Shown here one piece after another: positions 49,128 to 58,883 of a DNA stretch of 64,000 bases. The DNA is from Mycolicibacterium flavescens (GTDB lineage: Bacteria > Actinomycetota > Actinomycetes > Mycobacteriales > Mycobacteriaceae). Where the stretch lies: contig LR134353.1 of NCBI GenBank assembly GCA_900637135.1, positions 310,001 through 374,000 on the forward strand, written 5' to 3'. Every line of letters begins with the position of its first letter. Position 1 is the stretch's first letter. The notes under the pieces were generated by a model. It had not been told where the DNA came from, did not search any database, and saw only the letters and a list, made by a program, of their open reading frames with translations. A program made the position numbers and the translations under genes.

Positions 49128-49838
49128 GTGAAGACCAGCGGCCTCCGGCTGTGCCGTCTCGCCACGACCATCGTCGTCGCAGCAGCGGTACTCCTCTCGA
49201 TGTCCGCCGCAGTGCACGCTCAGGGACCGGTCTCGTTGGGTGGCGGCTCGGGCCTCGTCGTCAACGGCGAGACACTGTGCACGCTCACCGCGATCGGCAA
49301 CGACAACCGCGGGCGACTCGTGGGCTTCACCTCCGCGCACTGCGGCGGGCCCGGGGCCAAGGTCAGTGCCGAAGGCGTCGACGCCGCAGGCGTGGTGGGC
49401 ACGATGGTCGCGGGCAACGACGCCCTGGACTACGCGGTCATCGAGTTCGATCCACAGAAGGTGCGCCCGGTCAACAACGTCGACGGGTTCCAGATCGACG
49501 GCCTGGGCCCCGATCCGGTAGCCGGCGACATCGCCTGCAAACTCGGCCGCACGACCGGCTACTCCTGCGGCGTGACGTGGGGGCCGGGCGAGGAGCCGGG
49601 CACCATCGTCAACCAGGTGTGTGGTCAGCCCGGCGATTCGGGCGCGCCGGTCACCGTCAACAACCGGCTGGTCGGCATGATCCACGGCGCCTTCTCCGAG
49701 GCCCTGCCGACGTGCGTCATCAAGTACATCCCGCTGCACACCCCCGCGGTGACCATGTCGTTCAACACGCAGTTGGCTGACATCACGGCCAAGAACCGGC
49801 CGGGGACGGGCTTCGTCCCCGTCGGCGCCGCCGCCTGA
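49128..49838 (+). CDS. Secreted S1-type serine protease
   Basis: 236 residues from GTG 49128 with AGGGGA upstream. The signal peptide ends near AAVHAQ (about residue 32). The triad is His in FTSAHCGG, Asp in ALDYAVIEF and Ser in GQPGDSGAPV. Cysteines flank the sites (for example DIACKLGR, YSCGV) and should form disulfides. Homologue of Rv3668c by order. It is shorter than trypsin-like enzymes and resembles actinobacterial alpha-lytic types without the long prodomain. Confidence 0.93.
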   Translation: MKTSGLRLCRLATTIVVAAAVLLSMSAAVHAQGPVSLGGGSGLVVNGETLCTLTAIGNDNRGRLVGFTSAHCGGPGAKVSAEGVDAAGVVGTMVAGNDALDYAVIEFDPQKVRPVNNVDGFQIDGLGPDPVAGDIACKLGRTTGYSCGVTWGPGEEPGTIVNQVCGQPGDSGAPVTVNNRLVGMIHGAFSEALPTCVIKYIPLHTPAVTMSFNTQLADITAKNRPGTGFVPVGAAA

Positions 49839-49854
49839 TCCGCGGGGCGCTCGC

Positions 49855-51822
<1,968 letters not shown>

Positions 51823-51948
51823 AGCTGTGAGGGTAGTCACCTTGCCGCGCTCATACATTGGCATGCCACAGTCCGCTCCGCCGCCGGCGCGTCTGCAGCG
51901 GTGAGCGTCGTGGCTTGCGGGGTCAGCGGTCGGCTAGCGTGTGCTGCC

Positions 51949-52707
51949 GTGACCGGTGGCTTCGCGAAGGACCCGTTGGCGCCGCTGGCTGACCTGCCCG
52001 GCGTCGCGGAGGCCGCCGAGGAGGCCCGTGAAGCGCTGGGCCGCGCACACCGTCACCGAACCAACCTGCGGGGCTGGCCGAAAAGCGCCGCCGAGGCCGC
52101 GCTGCGGGCCGCCCGAGCGTCCTCGGTGCTCGACGGCGGTGCGCTTGCGTTGTCCGACGACGGCACCCCGGACCCGGTGCTGGCAGGGGCGCTTCGGGTG
52201 TCCGAAGCCGTGGAAGGCGGGGCGACGACCTTGGTCGGCGTCTGGCAGCGGGCCCCGCTGCAGGCCATCGCCCGGCTGCACGCGCTGGCGGCGGCGGACA
52301 TCGCCGACGACGAACGGTTGGGCCGCCCGCGTCAGGAGGCGCACGTGGGCACGCGGCTGACCCTGCTCGCCGACATCCTCACGGGAGGGACCCGGGTGCC
52401 CGCGCCCGTGCTCGCCGGCGTCGTGCACGGCGAACTGCTCACGCTCGCCCCGTTCGGCGCCGCCGACGGCGTGGTGGCGCGGGCGGCGTCGCGGTTGGTG
52501 ACGATCACCAGCGGGCTCGATCCACACGGGCTCGGCGTGCCGGAGGTTCACTGGATGCGCCGCTCCGGTGACTACGACGCGGCGGCGCGGGGCTTCTCGT
52601 CCGGCACCCCCGACGGCCTGACGGCGTGGATCCTGTTGAGCTGCCGCGCATTGCGCGAGGGCGCCCGCGAGGCGCTGTCCATCGCGCAGGCGGCCCCGTC
52701 GTCCTGA
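51949..52707 (+). CDS. Conserved hypothetical protein (Rv3662c-like)
   Basis: 252 residues from GTG 51949; the upstream GTG 51901 would add 16 residues. Leu/Ala-rich and mainly helical: PLADLPGVAEAAEEAREALGRAH at the start, RASSVLDGGALAL in the middle and VWQRAPLQAIARLHALAAAD. The middle resembles the N-terminal part of Fic-domain proteins, but no HPFxxGNGR motif is present. Relatives are sometimes labelled oxidoreductase without support. It converges on the Ms1 RNA gene. Confidence 0.75.
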   Translation: MTGGFAKDPLAPLADLPGVAEAAEEAREALGRAHRHRTNLRGWPKSAAEAALRAARASSVLDGGALALSDDGTPDPVLAGALRVSEAVEGGATTLVGVWQRAPLQAIARLHALAAADIADDERLGRPRQEAHVGTRLTLLADILTGGTRVPAPVLAGVVHGELLTLAPFGAADGVVARAASRLVTITSGLDPHGLGVPEVHWMRRSGDYDAAARGFSSGTPDGLTAWILLSCRALREGAREALSIAQAAPSS

Positions 52708-52753
52708 GGCGTTGCTGAAAGGGGAGCCATCACGGGCCGTCACCCGGTCGCCA

Positions 52754-53057
52754 ACGCGAAGCGGGCGACGCTCCGAACGTGGTTCGGCTCGTCGCCCGCT
52801 AACACGGAGACCGGTTACCAAGCGTGCTCTGGTGGGTTGCGTGGGTGGCCTCGGCGTCTTGTCGATGCGCTTCGACTGCAACCCCACCCAAAGGGTCGCT
52901 CTAGCCGTCCGCTCTTCGCAAATACGCAGGCCCGCAACACTTTTGCCTATTCCGCGGCATGTGCTCCGCGTGGGTGCCGGGTTCCGTGCTGGGGAGCCTG
53001 GAGCGGGAGATTCGAGCCTTCTCTTCCGACTCGATCTTGGCCTCTCCAAGCTTCCGT
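52754..53057 (-). ncRNA. Ms1 RNA (RNA polymerase core-binding small RNA)
   Basis: Transcribed on the minus strand from about 53057 to about 52754, roughly 304 nt, the size of M. smegmatis Ms1 (MTS2823 in M. tuberculosis). It lies between the Rv3661-like and Rv3662c-like genes, the same position and strand as MTS2823. A strong promoter sits upstream (53064-53092) and a 17-bp terminator hairpin ends it (52760-52800). No protein frame fits the region. Ms1 binds RNA polymerase without sigma in stationary phase; this is established for the family. Ends are estimated to within a few bases. Confidence 0.88.
52760..52800 (-). terminator. Ms1 terminator hairpin
   Basis: AGCGGGCGACG (52760-52770) pairs with CGTCGCCCGCT (52790-52800), and CCGAAC (52773-52778) with GTTCGG (52782-52787) around the loop GTG. 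The 17 GC-rich pairs are very stable. On the minus strand it is followed by TTCGCGTT rather than a U-run. It would end Ms1 at about 300 nt. Confidence 0.8.
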
Positions 53058-53063
53058 GACTCC

Positions 53064-53092
53064 TTTGTACCCCGTGACCGCGATCACATCAA
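53064..53092 (-). promoter_or_regulatory. Ms1 promoter
   Basis: On the minus strand TTGATG (53092-53087) is separated by exactly 17 bp from TACAAA (53069-53064), a SigA-type promoter. The expected start is about 7 bp downstream near 53057. It lies just beyond the 3' end of the HAD phosphatase gene. Confidence 0.82.
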
Positions 53093-53154
53093 GGGCCAAA
53101 TCAGCCCTAGTCCGGATCGTTACGCGGAACCCGGGTTGGCGGGTGAGGAGTTGG

Positions 53155-54012
53155 CTAGAAGGCGAAGCGCCGCAACAGCGAATAGGTCAGCGCGCCGGCG
53201 GCCAGAGCGCTGATGCCGACCGCCGCGGTGGTGGCCATGGCCGCGCCTGATGGGGCCGGGATCCGATCCCGCAGCGACACCGGTTTAGAGAAGTCGAGCA
53301 CGGGCCAACCCCGGGCCGCGGCTTCCTTGCGCAACGTGCGGTCGGGATTGACCACGTGCGGATGGCCGACGGCCTCGAGCATCGGGAGATCGGTGATCGA
53401 GTCGGAGTAGGCATAGGAATGCTCGAGCGCGTAACCCTCGCGTGCGGCCAGTTCCCGGATCGCGGCCACCTTCCCCTCGCCGTAGCAGTAGAAGGCGATC
53501 TCTCCGGTGTATTTGCCGTCCTCGACGACCATACGGGTGGCCATCGCGTGTGTGGCGCCCAGCGCTCGAGCGATCGGCGCGACGATCTCCTCCCCGGAAG
53601 CCGACACCATGACCACGTCACGGCCGCACAGTTTGTGGTCGGCGATCAACTCGGCCGCCTCCGCGAAAACCAACGGGGTGACGACGTCATGCAGGGTTTC
53701 GCCAACGATCGACTTCACCTGCTCCACGTCCCAGCCGGCGCACATGTTGGTGACGTACGCGCGCATGCGGTCCATCTGGTCGTGGTCGGCGCCGGACATG
53801 AGAAAGAGGAATTGGGCGTACGTGGACTTCAGCACGGCCCGCCGATTCATTAGTCCTTGCGCAAAAAAAGGTTTGCTGAAGGCCAGAGTGCTGCTTTTTG
53901 CGATGACCGTTTTATCGAGATCGAAGAAGGCGGCGGTTCGGACCGGACCGTCCGCCGGAGCGCCCGTCGCGGACGCATTCGGCGCCTCGGCCGCCGAACC
54001 AGATGCGCTCAC
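53155..54012 (-). CDS. HAD-family phosphatase (SerB-like)
   Basis: 285 residues from GTG 54012. After a variable 24-residue start, FFDLDKTVI gives the nucleophile Asp31 and acid Asp33. Motif II is VMVSASGEEI, and motif IV is YSDSITDLPMLEAVG. A hydrophobic C-terminus (about 262-280) may anchor it in the membrane. This HAD-IB subfamily (TIGR01490) includes SerB-like and lysophosphatidic-acid phosphatases; its substrate is unknown. Homologue of Rv3661. Ms1 is transcribed from just downstream. Confidence 0.92.
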   Translation of the reverse strand: MSASGSAAEAPNASATGAPADGPVRTAAFFDLDKTVIAKSSTLAFSKPFFAQGLMNRRAVLKSTYAQFLFLMSGADHDQMDRMRAYVTNMCAGWDVEQVKSIVGETLHDVVTPLVFAEAAELIADHKLCGRDVVMVSASGEEIVAPIARALGATHAMATRMVVEDGKYTGEIAFYCYGEGKVAAIRELAAREGYALEHSYAYSDSITDLPMLEAVGHPHVVNPDRTLRKEAAARGWPVLDFSKPVSLRDRIPAPSGAAMATTAAVGISALAAGALTYSLLRRFAF

Positions 54013-54159
54013 GACGCCAGCATAGGGGCCCGCGCGTGACAATCGCCGGGAGAGTGTACAAAGTGGCAGGTTATGACAGGTGTCGGAGACAGGACACTTC
54101 CGCAGATTGGGCCACTTTTCTCAGTGCGCAGCACTTGCGCCGAAGCCGACCGGCGTGTG

Positions 54160-54165
54160 TATAGT
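54160..54165 (+). promoter_or_regulatory. Predicted -10 element of 6C RNA
   Basis: TATAGT at 54160-54165 is a good mycobacterial -10 hexamer, 6-7 bp upstream of the first base expected for the 6C RNA. No clear -35 is present at 17 bp; TTGCGC lies 19 bp upstream. It is located between the HAD phosphatase and ssd starts. Confidence 0.65.
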
Positions 54166-54171
54166 GAGCCT

Positions 54172-54268
54172 TACCCGGCTTATGTCGGGTGTGTATCAGC
54201 CCGACCCCCCGGGGCTGATACACGACGACCTCCGCCTCCTCCCCCCCTGGCGGGGGTCGTCCCTTTTT
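54172..54268 (+). ncRNA. 6C RNA (B11-type small RNA)
   Basis: About 97 nt. Stem 1 is GTGTATCAGCCC (54191-54202) pairing with GGGCTGATACAC (54212-54223), with a loop GACCCCCCG holding six cytosines. Stem 2 is ACGACCTCCGCC (54225-54236) with GGCGGGGGTCGT (54249-54260), one G-U pair, and a C-rich loop with seven cytosines. TCCCTTTTTC follows as a terminator. Two hairpins with runs of six C in the loops define the 6C motif. The position between the Rv3660c- and Rv3661-like genes is that of M. tuberculosis B11. 6C RNAs are thought to pair through their C-rich loops with G-rich ribosome sites. Confidence 0.9.
54225..54268 (+). terminator. Intrinsic terminator of 6C RNA
   Basis: The second 6C stem (54225-54260) is followed by TCCCTTTTT ending at 54268, the only hairpin plus T-run terminator I see in the window. 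It belongs to the small RNA and does double duty as its functional loop. Confidence 0.8.
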
Positions 54269-54429
54269 CAGGACCTTTCGCAATCCGGATATGTGCTGCC
54301 ATTCACATTGGTTGCGGAACGCCGTTTTCGTTTGCGGACTCTCACCTGGGCCATTCACAAGATCGCGTTTATCCACAGACGAGGCGTCGGCGGTAGCGTC
54401 GCCGCACGCCCAGGCCACAGGGTTGGAGG

Positions 54430-55491
54430 GTGGCTTCATCAAGTGGATACCTCGCGCTGATCGCCGACCCGGCACTTCGAGAGGACGTAGACCGGGTGTG
54501 CGCGGCCGCGGGTGTGCCGGTTGTCCACGCGTCGGAGCCCTCCAGCCGCAAGGTCTGGACCGAGGCGGCCGCCGTCGTGCTCGACATCACAGGCGCCCGC
54601 CGATGCGTGGCCCGCGCGTTGCCGCGGCGTACCCGCGTCGTCTTGGTGGGCCGCGTCGAACCCCGCGGAGCCGACTGGCAGGCGGCGATCGAGGTCGGTG
54701 CCCAGCGGGTCCTCACCCTGCCCGAGCAGGACGACGAGCTGATGGCGGAGTTGGCCGAGGCCGCGGAAGGGCTGCACGAGGCGGGCCGTCGCGGTGCGGT
54801 GGCGGCCGTCATCGCCGGCCGCGGTGGCGCAGGCGCATCGGTCTTCGCGACCGCGCTGGCGCTGACCGCACCCGAGGCGTTGTTGATCGACGTCGACCCG
54901 TGGAGCGGCGGGATCGATCTCGTCGTGGGCGGTGAAGCCGAATCCGGGCTGCGCTGGCCGGATCTGCGTCTGCAGGGCGGACGGTTGAACTACGCGGCGC
55001 TGCGGGATGCGTTGCCCCGGGTACGGGGCGTCACCGTGCTGTCCGGCAGCCGCGCCGGCTGCGACGTGGACCCGGTACCGCTCGGTGCCGTGATCGACGC
55101 GGGCAGTCGCGGGGGTGCGACCGTCGTTTGCGACGTTCCGAGGCGGTCGACCGCGGCAGCCGAGACCGCCCTGGCCTCCGCCGATCTCGCCGTCGTCGTG
55201 ACACCTGCCGACGTACGGTCCTGCGCGGCGGCCGACACGGTCGCCCGGTGGGTGTCGACGCTCAATCCGAACTCGGGTGTGGTCGTGCGCGGTCCGGCAC
55301 CGGGCGGGCTGCGGTCGGCGGAGGTCGCCGAGATCGTCGGGTTGCCTCTGCTGGCGGGGATGCGTCCGCAACCCGGTATGGCGGTCACCCTCGAGCGGGG
55401 CGGACTGCGGATCGGCCGTCGGTCGCCGCTTGGCCGCGCGGCGCGCAAGGTGTTGACGATTCTGCAGCAGCACCCGGCGGTCGCCGCATGA
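54430..55491 (+). CDS. ssd: CpaE/MinD-like septum site-determining protein Ssd
   Basis: 353 residues from GTG 54430 (GTTGGA upstream). An N-terminal receiver-like region (about 1-110) precedes a MinD/CpaE-type P-loop domain, GRGGAGASVFATALALTA, with a deviant Walker A. LLIDVDPWSGGIDLV is the Walker A' or switch region. It is the 'helicase/secretion neighborhood CpaE-like' family; M. tuberculosis Rv3660c was named Ssd and affects division when overproduced. CpaE localises tad pili, so a pilus-positioning role is plausible. Stop overlaps tadA (ATGA). Confidence 0.9.
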   Translation: MASSSGYLALIADPALREDVDRVCAAAGVPVVHASEPSSRKVWTEAAAVVLDITGARRCVARALPRRTRVVLVGRVEPRGADWQAAIEVGAQRVLTLPEQDDELMAELAEAAEGLHEAGRRGAVAAVIAGRGGAGASVFATALALTAPEALLIDVDPWSGGIDLVVGGEAESGLRWPDLRLQGGRLNYAALRDALPRVRGVTVLSGSRAGCDVDPVPLGAVIDAGSRGGATVVCDVPRRSTAAAETALASADLAVVVTPADVRSCAAADTVARWVSTLNPNSGVVVRGPAPGGLRSAEVAEIVGLPLLAGMRPQPGMAVTLERGGLRIGRRSPLGRAARKVLTILQQHPAVAA

Positions 55492-56654
55492 GCGACTCGT
55501 TGATCGACCGAGTGCGCGAGCGGCTCGCGACCGAATCAGCACCGCTGCGGCCGACGGTCGTGGCCGCGGCGATTCGCGCGGAGTCCGGTGGAGTGCTCGG
55601 CGACAGCGAAGTGCTCAGCGGGCTACGCCTGTTGGAGACCGAGCTGACCGGGGCGGGCGTGCTCGAACCGTTGCTGTCGGCCGACGGGACCACCGATGTT
55701 CTGGTCACGGCGCCCGACGCGGTGTGGGTGGATGACGGCAACGGGTTGCGCCGCACCGGAATTCGCTTTCCCGACGAGAGCTCCGTGCGCAGGCTCGCAC
55801 AGCGGTTGGCGCTCGCCGCCGGACGTCGCCTCGACGAGGCGCAGCCATGGGTCGACGGCCAGTTGACCGGGCTCGGCACCGGCGCGTTCACGGTGCGCCT
55901 GCACGCGGTCCTGCCGCCGATCGCTTCCGCGGGAACGTGTCTGTCGCTGCGGGTGCTACGGCCCGCGACGCAGGACTTGGCGTCGCTGACCGCCACCGGC
56001 GCGATCGAACCGGCCGCGGCCACCCTCCTCGACGGCGTCGTGCGTGCACGGCTGGCGTTCCTGGTCTCGGGAGGCACCGGGGCGGGCAAGACCACCCTGT
56101 TGGCCGCCCTGCTCGGTGCGGTTCCCTCGATCGAACGCATCATCTGCGTCGAGGACGCCTCGGAACTCGCACCGCCTCATCCGCATCTGGTGAAGCTGGT
56201 GGCGCGCTGCGCCAACGTCGAAGGCGCGGGCGAGGTGGCGGTGCGGGACCTGGTGAGGCAGGCGCTCCGGATGAGGCCCGACCGCATCGTCGTCGGTGAG
56301 GTACGCGGCGCCGAGGTCGTCGATCTGCTCGGCGCGCTGAACACCGGTCACGATGGTGGCGCCGGAACCGTGCACGCCAACAGCCCGACGGAGGTGCCCG
56401 CGCGCCTCGAGGCGCTGGCCGCGCTCGGTGGGCTCGACCGGGCCGCGTTGCACAGCCAACTCGGCGCCGCTGTGCAAGTGGTGATCCACGTCGGCCGCGA
56501 CCGGGCGGGCCTGCGCCGACTCGCCGAGATCGCGGTGTTGACCGCCGGGGCCGAGGGCCCGGTCCAAGCCTCCACAGCGTGGCGTCTCGGGCACGGCTTC
56601 GGCCCTGGCGCACAGCGGCTCGACGATCTGATCCGTGAGCGAGGTGGCTCGTGA
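55488..56654 (+). CDS. tadA: TadA-type secretion ATPase
   Basis: 388 residues from ATG 55488. T2SS/T4P-family ATPase: Walker A SGGTGAGKTTLLAAL near residue 195, Asp box ICVEDASEL, Walker B RMRPDRIVVGEVRGAEV and the His box TGHDGGAGTVHANSP. Powers pilus assembly (Rv3659c homologue). Overlaps ssd and tadB by 4 bp each. Confidence 0.95.
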   Translation: MSDSLIDRVRERLATESAPLRPTVVAAAIRAESGGVLGDSEVLSGLRLLETELTGAGVLEPLLSADGTTDVLVTAPDAVWVDDGNGLRRTGIRFPDESSVRRLAQRLALAAGRRLDEAQPWVDGQLTGLGTGAFTVRLHAVLPPIASAGTCLSLRVLRPATQDLASLTATGAIEPAAATLLDGVVRARLAFLVSGGTGAGKTTLLAALLGAVPSIERIICVEDASELAPPHPHLVKLVARCANVEGAGEVAVRDLVRQALRMRPDRIVVGEVRGAEVVDLLGALNTGHDGGAGTVHANSPTEVPARLEALAALGGLDRAALHSQLGAAVQVVIHVGRDRAGLRRLAEIAVLTAGAEGPVQASTAWRLGHGFGPGAQRLDDLIRERGGS

Positions 56655-57424
56655 GCGTCGCTGCGCTGGCTCTCGCGCTGGCGCTTCTCACCGCACCAGC
56701 TCCGCGGCGGCGCACCCCGGTGGCACGCTCACGCCGCCGGGCGCTACGGCTCCCGTCGCCTCTATGGCTGGTCGCCGTCCTGGTCGCCCTGATGGCCGTT
56801 GCGCCGCTCGGTGTCGTAGCGGCCGCGGTGATCGCGGCCGCCACCGTCGAAACCCGCAGCCGGCGCCGGCGCAGAGAGCGGCAGCGGACGAAGGAAGCCG
56901 CGGCACTGGAGGGTGCGCTCGACGTACTGGTCGGGGAACTGCGGATCGGCGCCCATCCGGTGACCGCGTTCGACACGGCAGCCAACGAGGCCGACGGTGC
57001 CGTCGCGGCAGCACTGCGCACGGTGGCGGCCAGGGCGCGGATGGGAGGCGATGTCGCGGCCGGGATGCTCAGCGTGGCACGGCGGTCGGCGCTGCCGACG
57101 TATTGGCAGCGGCTCGCCGTCTGCTGGAATCTGGCTCAGTCGCACGGCCTCGCCATCGCCGCGCTGATGCACACCGCACACCGCGATATCGTTGCGCGGG
57201 AGCGGTTCTCGACTCAGGTGAGCGCGGGTATGGCCGGTGCGCGGACCACCGCCACCGTGCTCGCCGTCCTGCCGTTGCTGGGCATCGGACTCGGCGAGAT
57301 GATCGGCGCCCAACCGCTGCGATTCCTGTTGTCGACGGGCCAATGGCTCCTGGCCATCGGTGCGGCACTGACATGTCTGGGGTTGGTGTGGTCGGACCGG
57401 ATCACCGGCGGGGTGGTCCGATGA
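56651..57424 (+). CDS. tadB: TadB-type inner-membrane pilus platform protein
   Basis: 257 residues from GTG 56651. Two N-terminal helices (about 5-15 and 35-60, LWLVAVLVALMAVAPLGVVAA), a basic cytosolic helix (RSRRRRRERQRTKEAA), the GspF-like ALDVLVGELRIGAHPVTAFDTAA domain and two C-terminal helices. Shorter than most TadB but complete by pattern. Overlaps tadA and tadC. Confidence 0.9.
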   Translation: MSVAALALALALLTAPAPRRRTPVARSRRRALRLPSPLWLVAVLVALMAVAPLGVVAAAVIAAATVETRSRRRRRERQRTKEAAALEGALDVLVGELRIGAHPVTAFDTAANEADGAVAAALRTVAARARMGGDVAAGMLSVARRSALPTYWQRLAVCWNLAQSHGLAIAALMHTAHRDIVARERFSTQVSAGMAGARTTATVLAVLPLLGIGLGEMIGAQPLRFLLSTGQWLLAIGAALTCLGLVWSDRITGGVVR

Positions 57425-57990
57425 CGCTTGCCGCGCTGCTTCTCGCGATCGCTGTGCTTCTCGCAGGCACCGATGGCCGAGCCCGTGTGCGGACTGCCCA
57501 CAGCCCAAATCCGAAGTCACACCACAAAGTCCGGGCGAACGATCCTCTGGCGTTCGCCTCGGCGCTCGACGTGCTGGCGGCCTGCCTCCATTCGGGTATG
57601 GCGGTGGCCGGCGCCGCGTCAGCCGCGGCGCCCTCGGCACCGCCGACGGTGGCCCGAGTGTTGGTCCGTGCCGCGGATCTGCTTGCCCTGGGCGCCGACC
57701 CTGCGACCGCGTGGGCCACTGCACCCGAGGGCGATCGCAGCGTCGATGCGTTGTTGCGGCTGGCACGACGGTCGGCGTCCTCGGGAACCGCACTCGCCCA
57801 AGGGGTCAGCGCGTTGGCAAGCCGGTCGCGCGACGACGCGGCAGACACCGCGCGCGCCGCGGCCGAACGCGCCTCCGTCTTGATCGCAGGCCCGCTGGGG
57901 GTGTGCTACCTGCCGGCGTTCTTCTGCCTGGGCGTCATCCCGGTCGTCGCGGGGCTGGCCTCAGACGTGCTGCAGTCGGGGATTCTGTGA
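57421..57990 (+). CDS. tadC: TadC-type inner-membrane pilus platform protein
   Basis: 189 residues from ATG 57421 (ATGA overlap). One N-terminal helix, then a GspF-like helical domain (FASALDVLAACLHSGMAVAGAA, WATAPEGDRSVDALLRLARRS) and a C-terminal helix GPLGVCYLPAFFCLGVIPVVAG. Very short for TadC, but the pattern matches the mycobacterial version (Rv3657c). Confidence 0.87.
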   Translation: MTLAALLLAIAVLLAGTDGRARVRTAHSPNPKSHHKVRANDPLAFASALDVLAACLHSGMAVAGAASAAAPSAPPTVARVLVRAADLLALGADPATAWATAPEGDRSVDALLRLARRSASSGTALAQGVSALASRSRDDAADTARAAAERASVLIAGPLGVCYLPAFFCLGVIPVVAGLASDVLQSGIL

Positions 57991-58016
57991 AGGACAACGA
58001 GTGGGGAGAAAAGGTG

Positions 58017-58217
58017 ATGGGCAACAGGATTCGAGCGCTTCAGACGCGGCTGACGATGCTGATCGTCGCCGACGAGGGAATGTCGACCGTCGAGTATGCG
58101 ATCGGCACCATCGCGGCCGCCGCGTTCGGCGCGATCCTCTACACGGTCGTCACCGGCGACTCGATCGTCAGCGCGTTGACCAACATCATCAGCCGCGCCC
58201 TCAACACCAACGTCTGA
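58017..58217 (+). CDS. flp: Flp-type prepilin (DUF4244)
   Basis: 66 residues from ATG 58017, with GGGGAGAAAAGG upstream; GTG 57987 overlaps tadC (GTGA) and would add ten residues. The type IVb prepilin site is DEGMSTVEYAIG: cleavage after Gly21 leaves Glu5 and Tyr6 of the mature protein, as in Flp pilins. A hydrophobic helix (AIGTIAAAAFGAILYTVV) follows. No prepilin peptidase gene is in this window. Rv3656c homologue. Confidence 0.88.
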   Translation: MGNRIRALQTRLTMLIVADEGMSTVEYAIGTIAAAAFGAILYTVVTGDSIVSALTNIISRALNTNV

Positions 58218-58540
58218 CCGGTGAACGTGGCGGCGCCACGATCGAAGCGGCGTTCGCGGTGGCAGCGCTGGTCGCGATCCTCGTCTTGTGTCTGGGCGGG
58301 CTCACGGCGGTGTCGATGCACATCAGGTGTGTCGACGCCGCGCGCGAGGCCGCGCGCCTTGCCGCCCGCGGCCACGACGGTAGTGCTGCGGCGCGCGATC
58401 TCGCCCCCGAGGGAGCCACCGTCGTCACCCGCCGCGAGGGACAGTTCGTCACCGCCACCGTGCGCGCGCGGTCACCGATACCGCCCGGATTCACCGTCGA
58501 GGCGCGCGCAGTGGCGGCGGTGGAACCGGGTGCGGGCTGA
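58214..58540 (+). CDS. TadE-like pseudopilin, likely non-ATG/GTG/TTG start
   Basis: The frame reads LTGERGGATIEAAFAVAALV then AILVLCLGGL and continues to 58540 (about 108 residues). RGGATIEAAFA is the TadE/pilin-like start of a transmembrane helix with Glu at position 5 of the mature part. No ATG, GTG or TTG lies in this frame near the flp stop; the nearest candidate is CTG 58214, which overlaps the flp TGA (CTGA) as the other genes in this operon do. The start is therefore provisional. M. tuberculosis Rv3655c is the counterpart. Confidence 0.8.
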   Translation: MTGERGGATIEAAFAVAALVAILVLCLGGLTAVSMHIRCVDAAREAARLAARGHDGSAAARDLAPEGATVVTRREGQFVTATVRARSPIPPGFTVEARAVAAVEPGAG

Positions 58541-58883
58541 GCAGGGTTCGGCCACCCTCATCGCCGCTGCGATGATCGCGATCGTGGTGACGATCGCTAT
58601 CGGTGCCGCTTGTCTCGGTGTGGCGGTGGCGGCGCGGCACCGCGCACAGGCGGCCGCAGACCTGGGCGCGCTGGCCGCCGCCCACCGGATTGCCGCCGGT
58701 GGCGATCAAGCGTGCTCGTGGGCGGCCGCGGTCACCGATGGCATGGACACCGAGATGGCGCGGTGCGAGGTCGACGAACTCGATATCGTTGTCGCCGTTG
58801 ATGTCCCTGTCACCTTGGGCCGCTTCGGTGTGGGCGTTGCGCGTGCGGTGGCCCGCGCGGGCCCGGCCGATGTCAGCACCTAG
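58530..58883 (+). CDS. TadE-like helicase/secretion-neighborhood pseudopilin
   Basis: 117 residues from GTG 58530, overlapping the previous gene by 11 bp. AEQGSATLIAAAMIAIVVTI is a pilin-like N-terminal helix (Gly then Thr/Leu and small residues); then a soluble part with two cysteines (QACSWAAA, MARCEVDEL). Belongs to the family called 'helicase/secretion neighborhood TadE-like' (TIGR03816), Rv3654c in order. It overlaps the convergent PAS/GAF gene by 4 bp. Confidence 0.88.
   Translation: MRAEQGSATLIAAAMIAIVVTIAIGAACLGVAVAARHRAQAAADLGALAAAHRIAAGGDQACSWAAAVTDGMDTEMARCEVDELDIVVAVDVPVTLGRFGVGVARAVARAGPADVST

Noticed and set aside
52708-53154. Small frames in the Ms1 region
   Set aside because: No ribosome sites or protein-like composition; the region is explained by the RNA gene.
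54369-54377. TTATCCACA, a perfect DnaA-box sequence
   Set aside because: Single isolated copy upstream of ssd with no cluster or AT-rich unwinding region; chance match likely.
58221-58529. Frame starting at GTG 58221 as the start of the second TadE-like gene
   Set aside because: Its product is Arg/Trp/Ser-rich nonsense until 58530; the hydrophobic pilin-like helix begins there.
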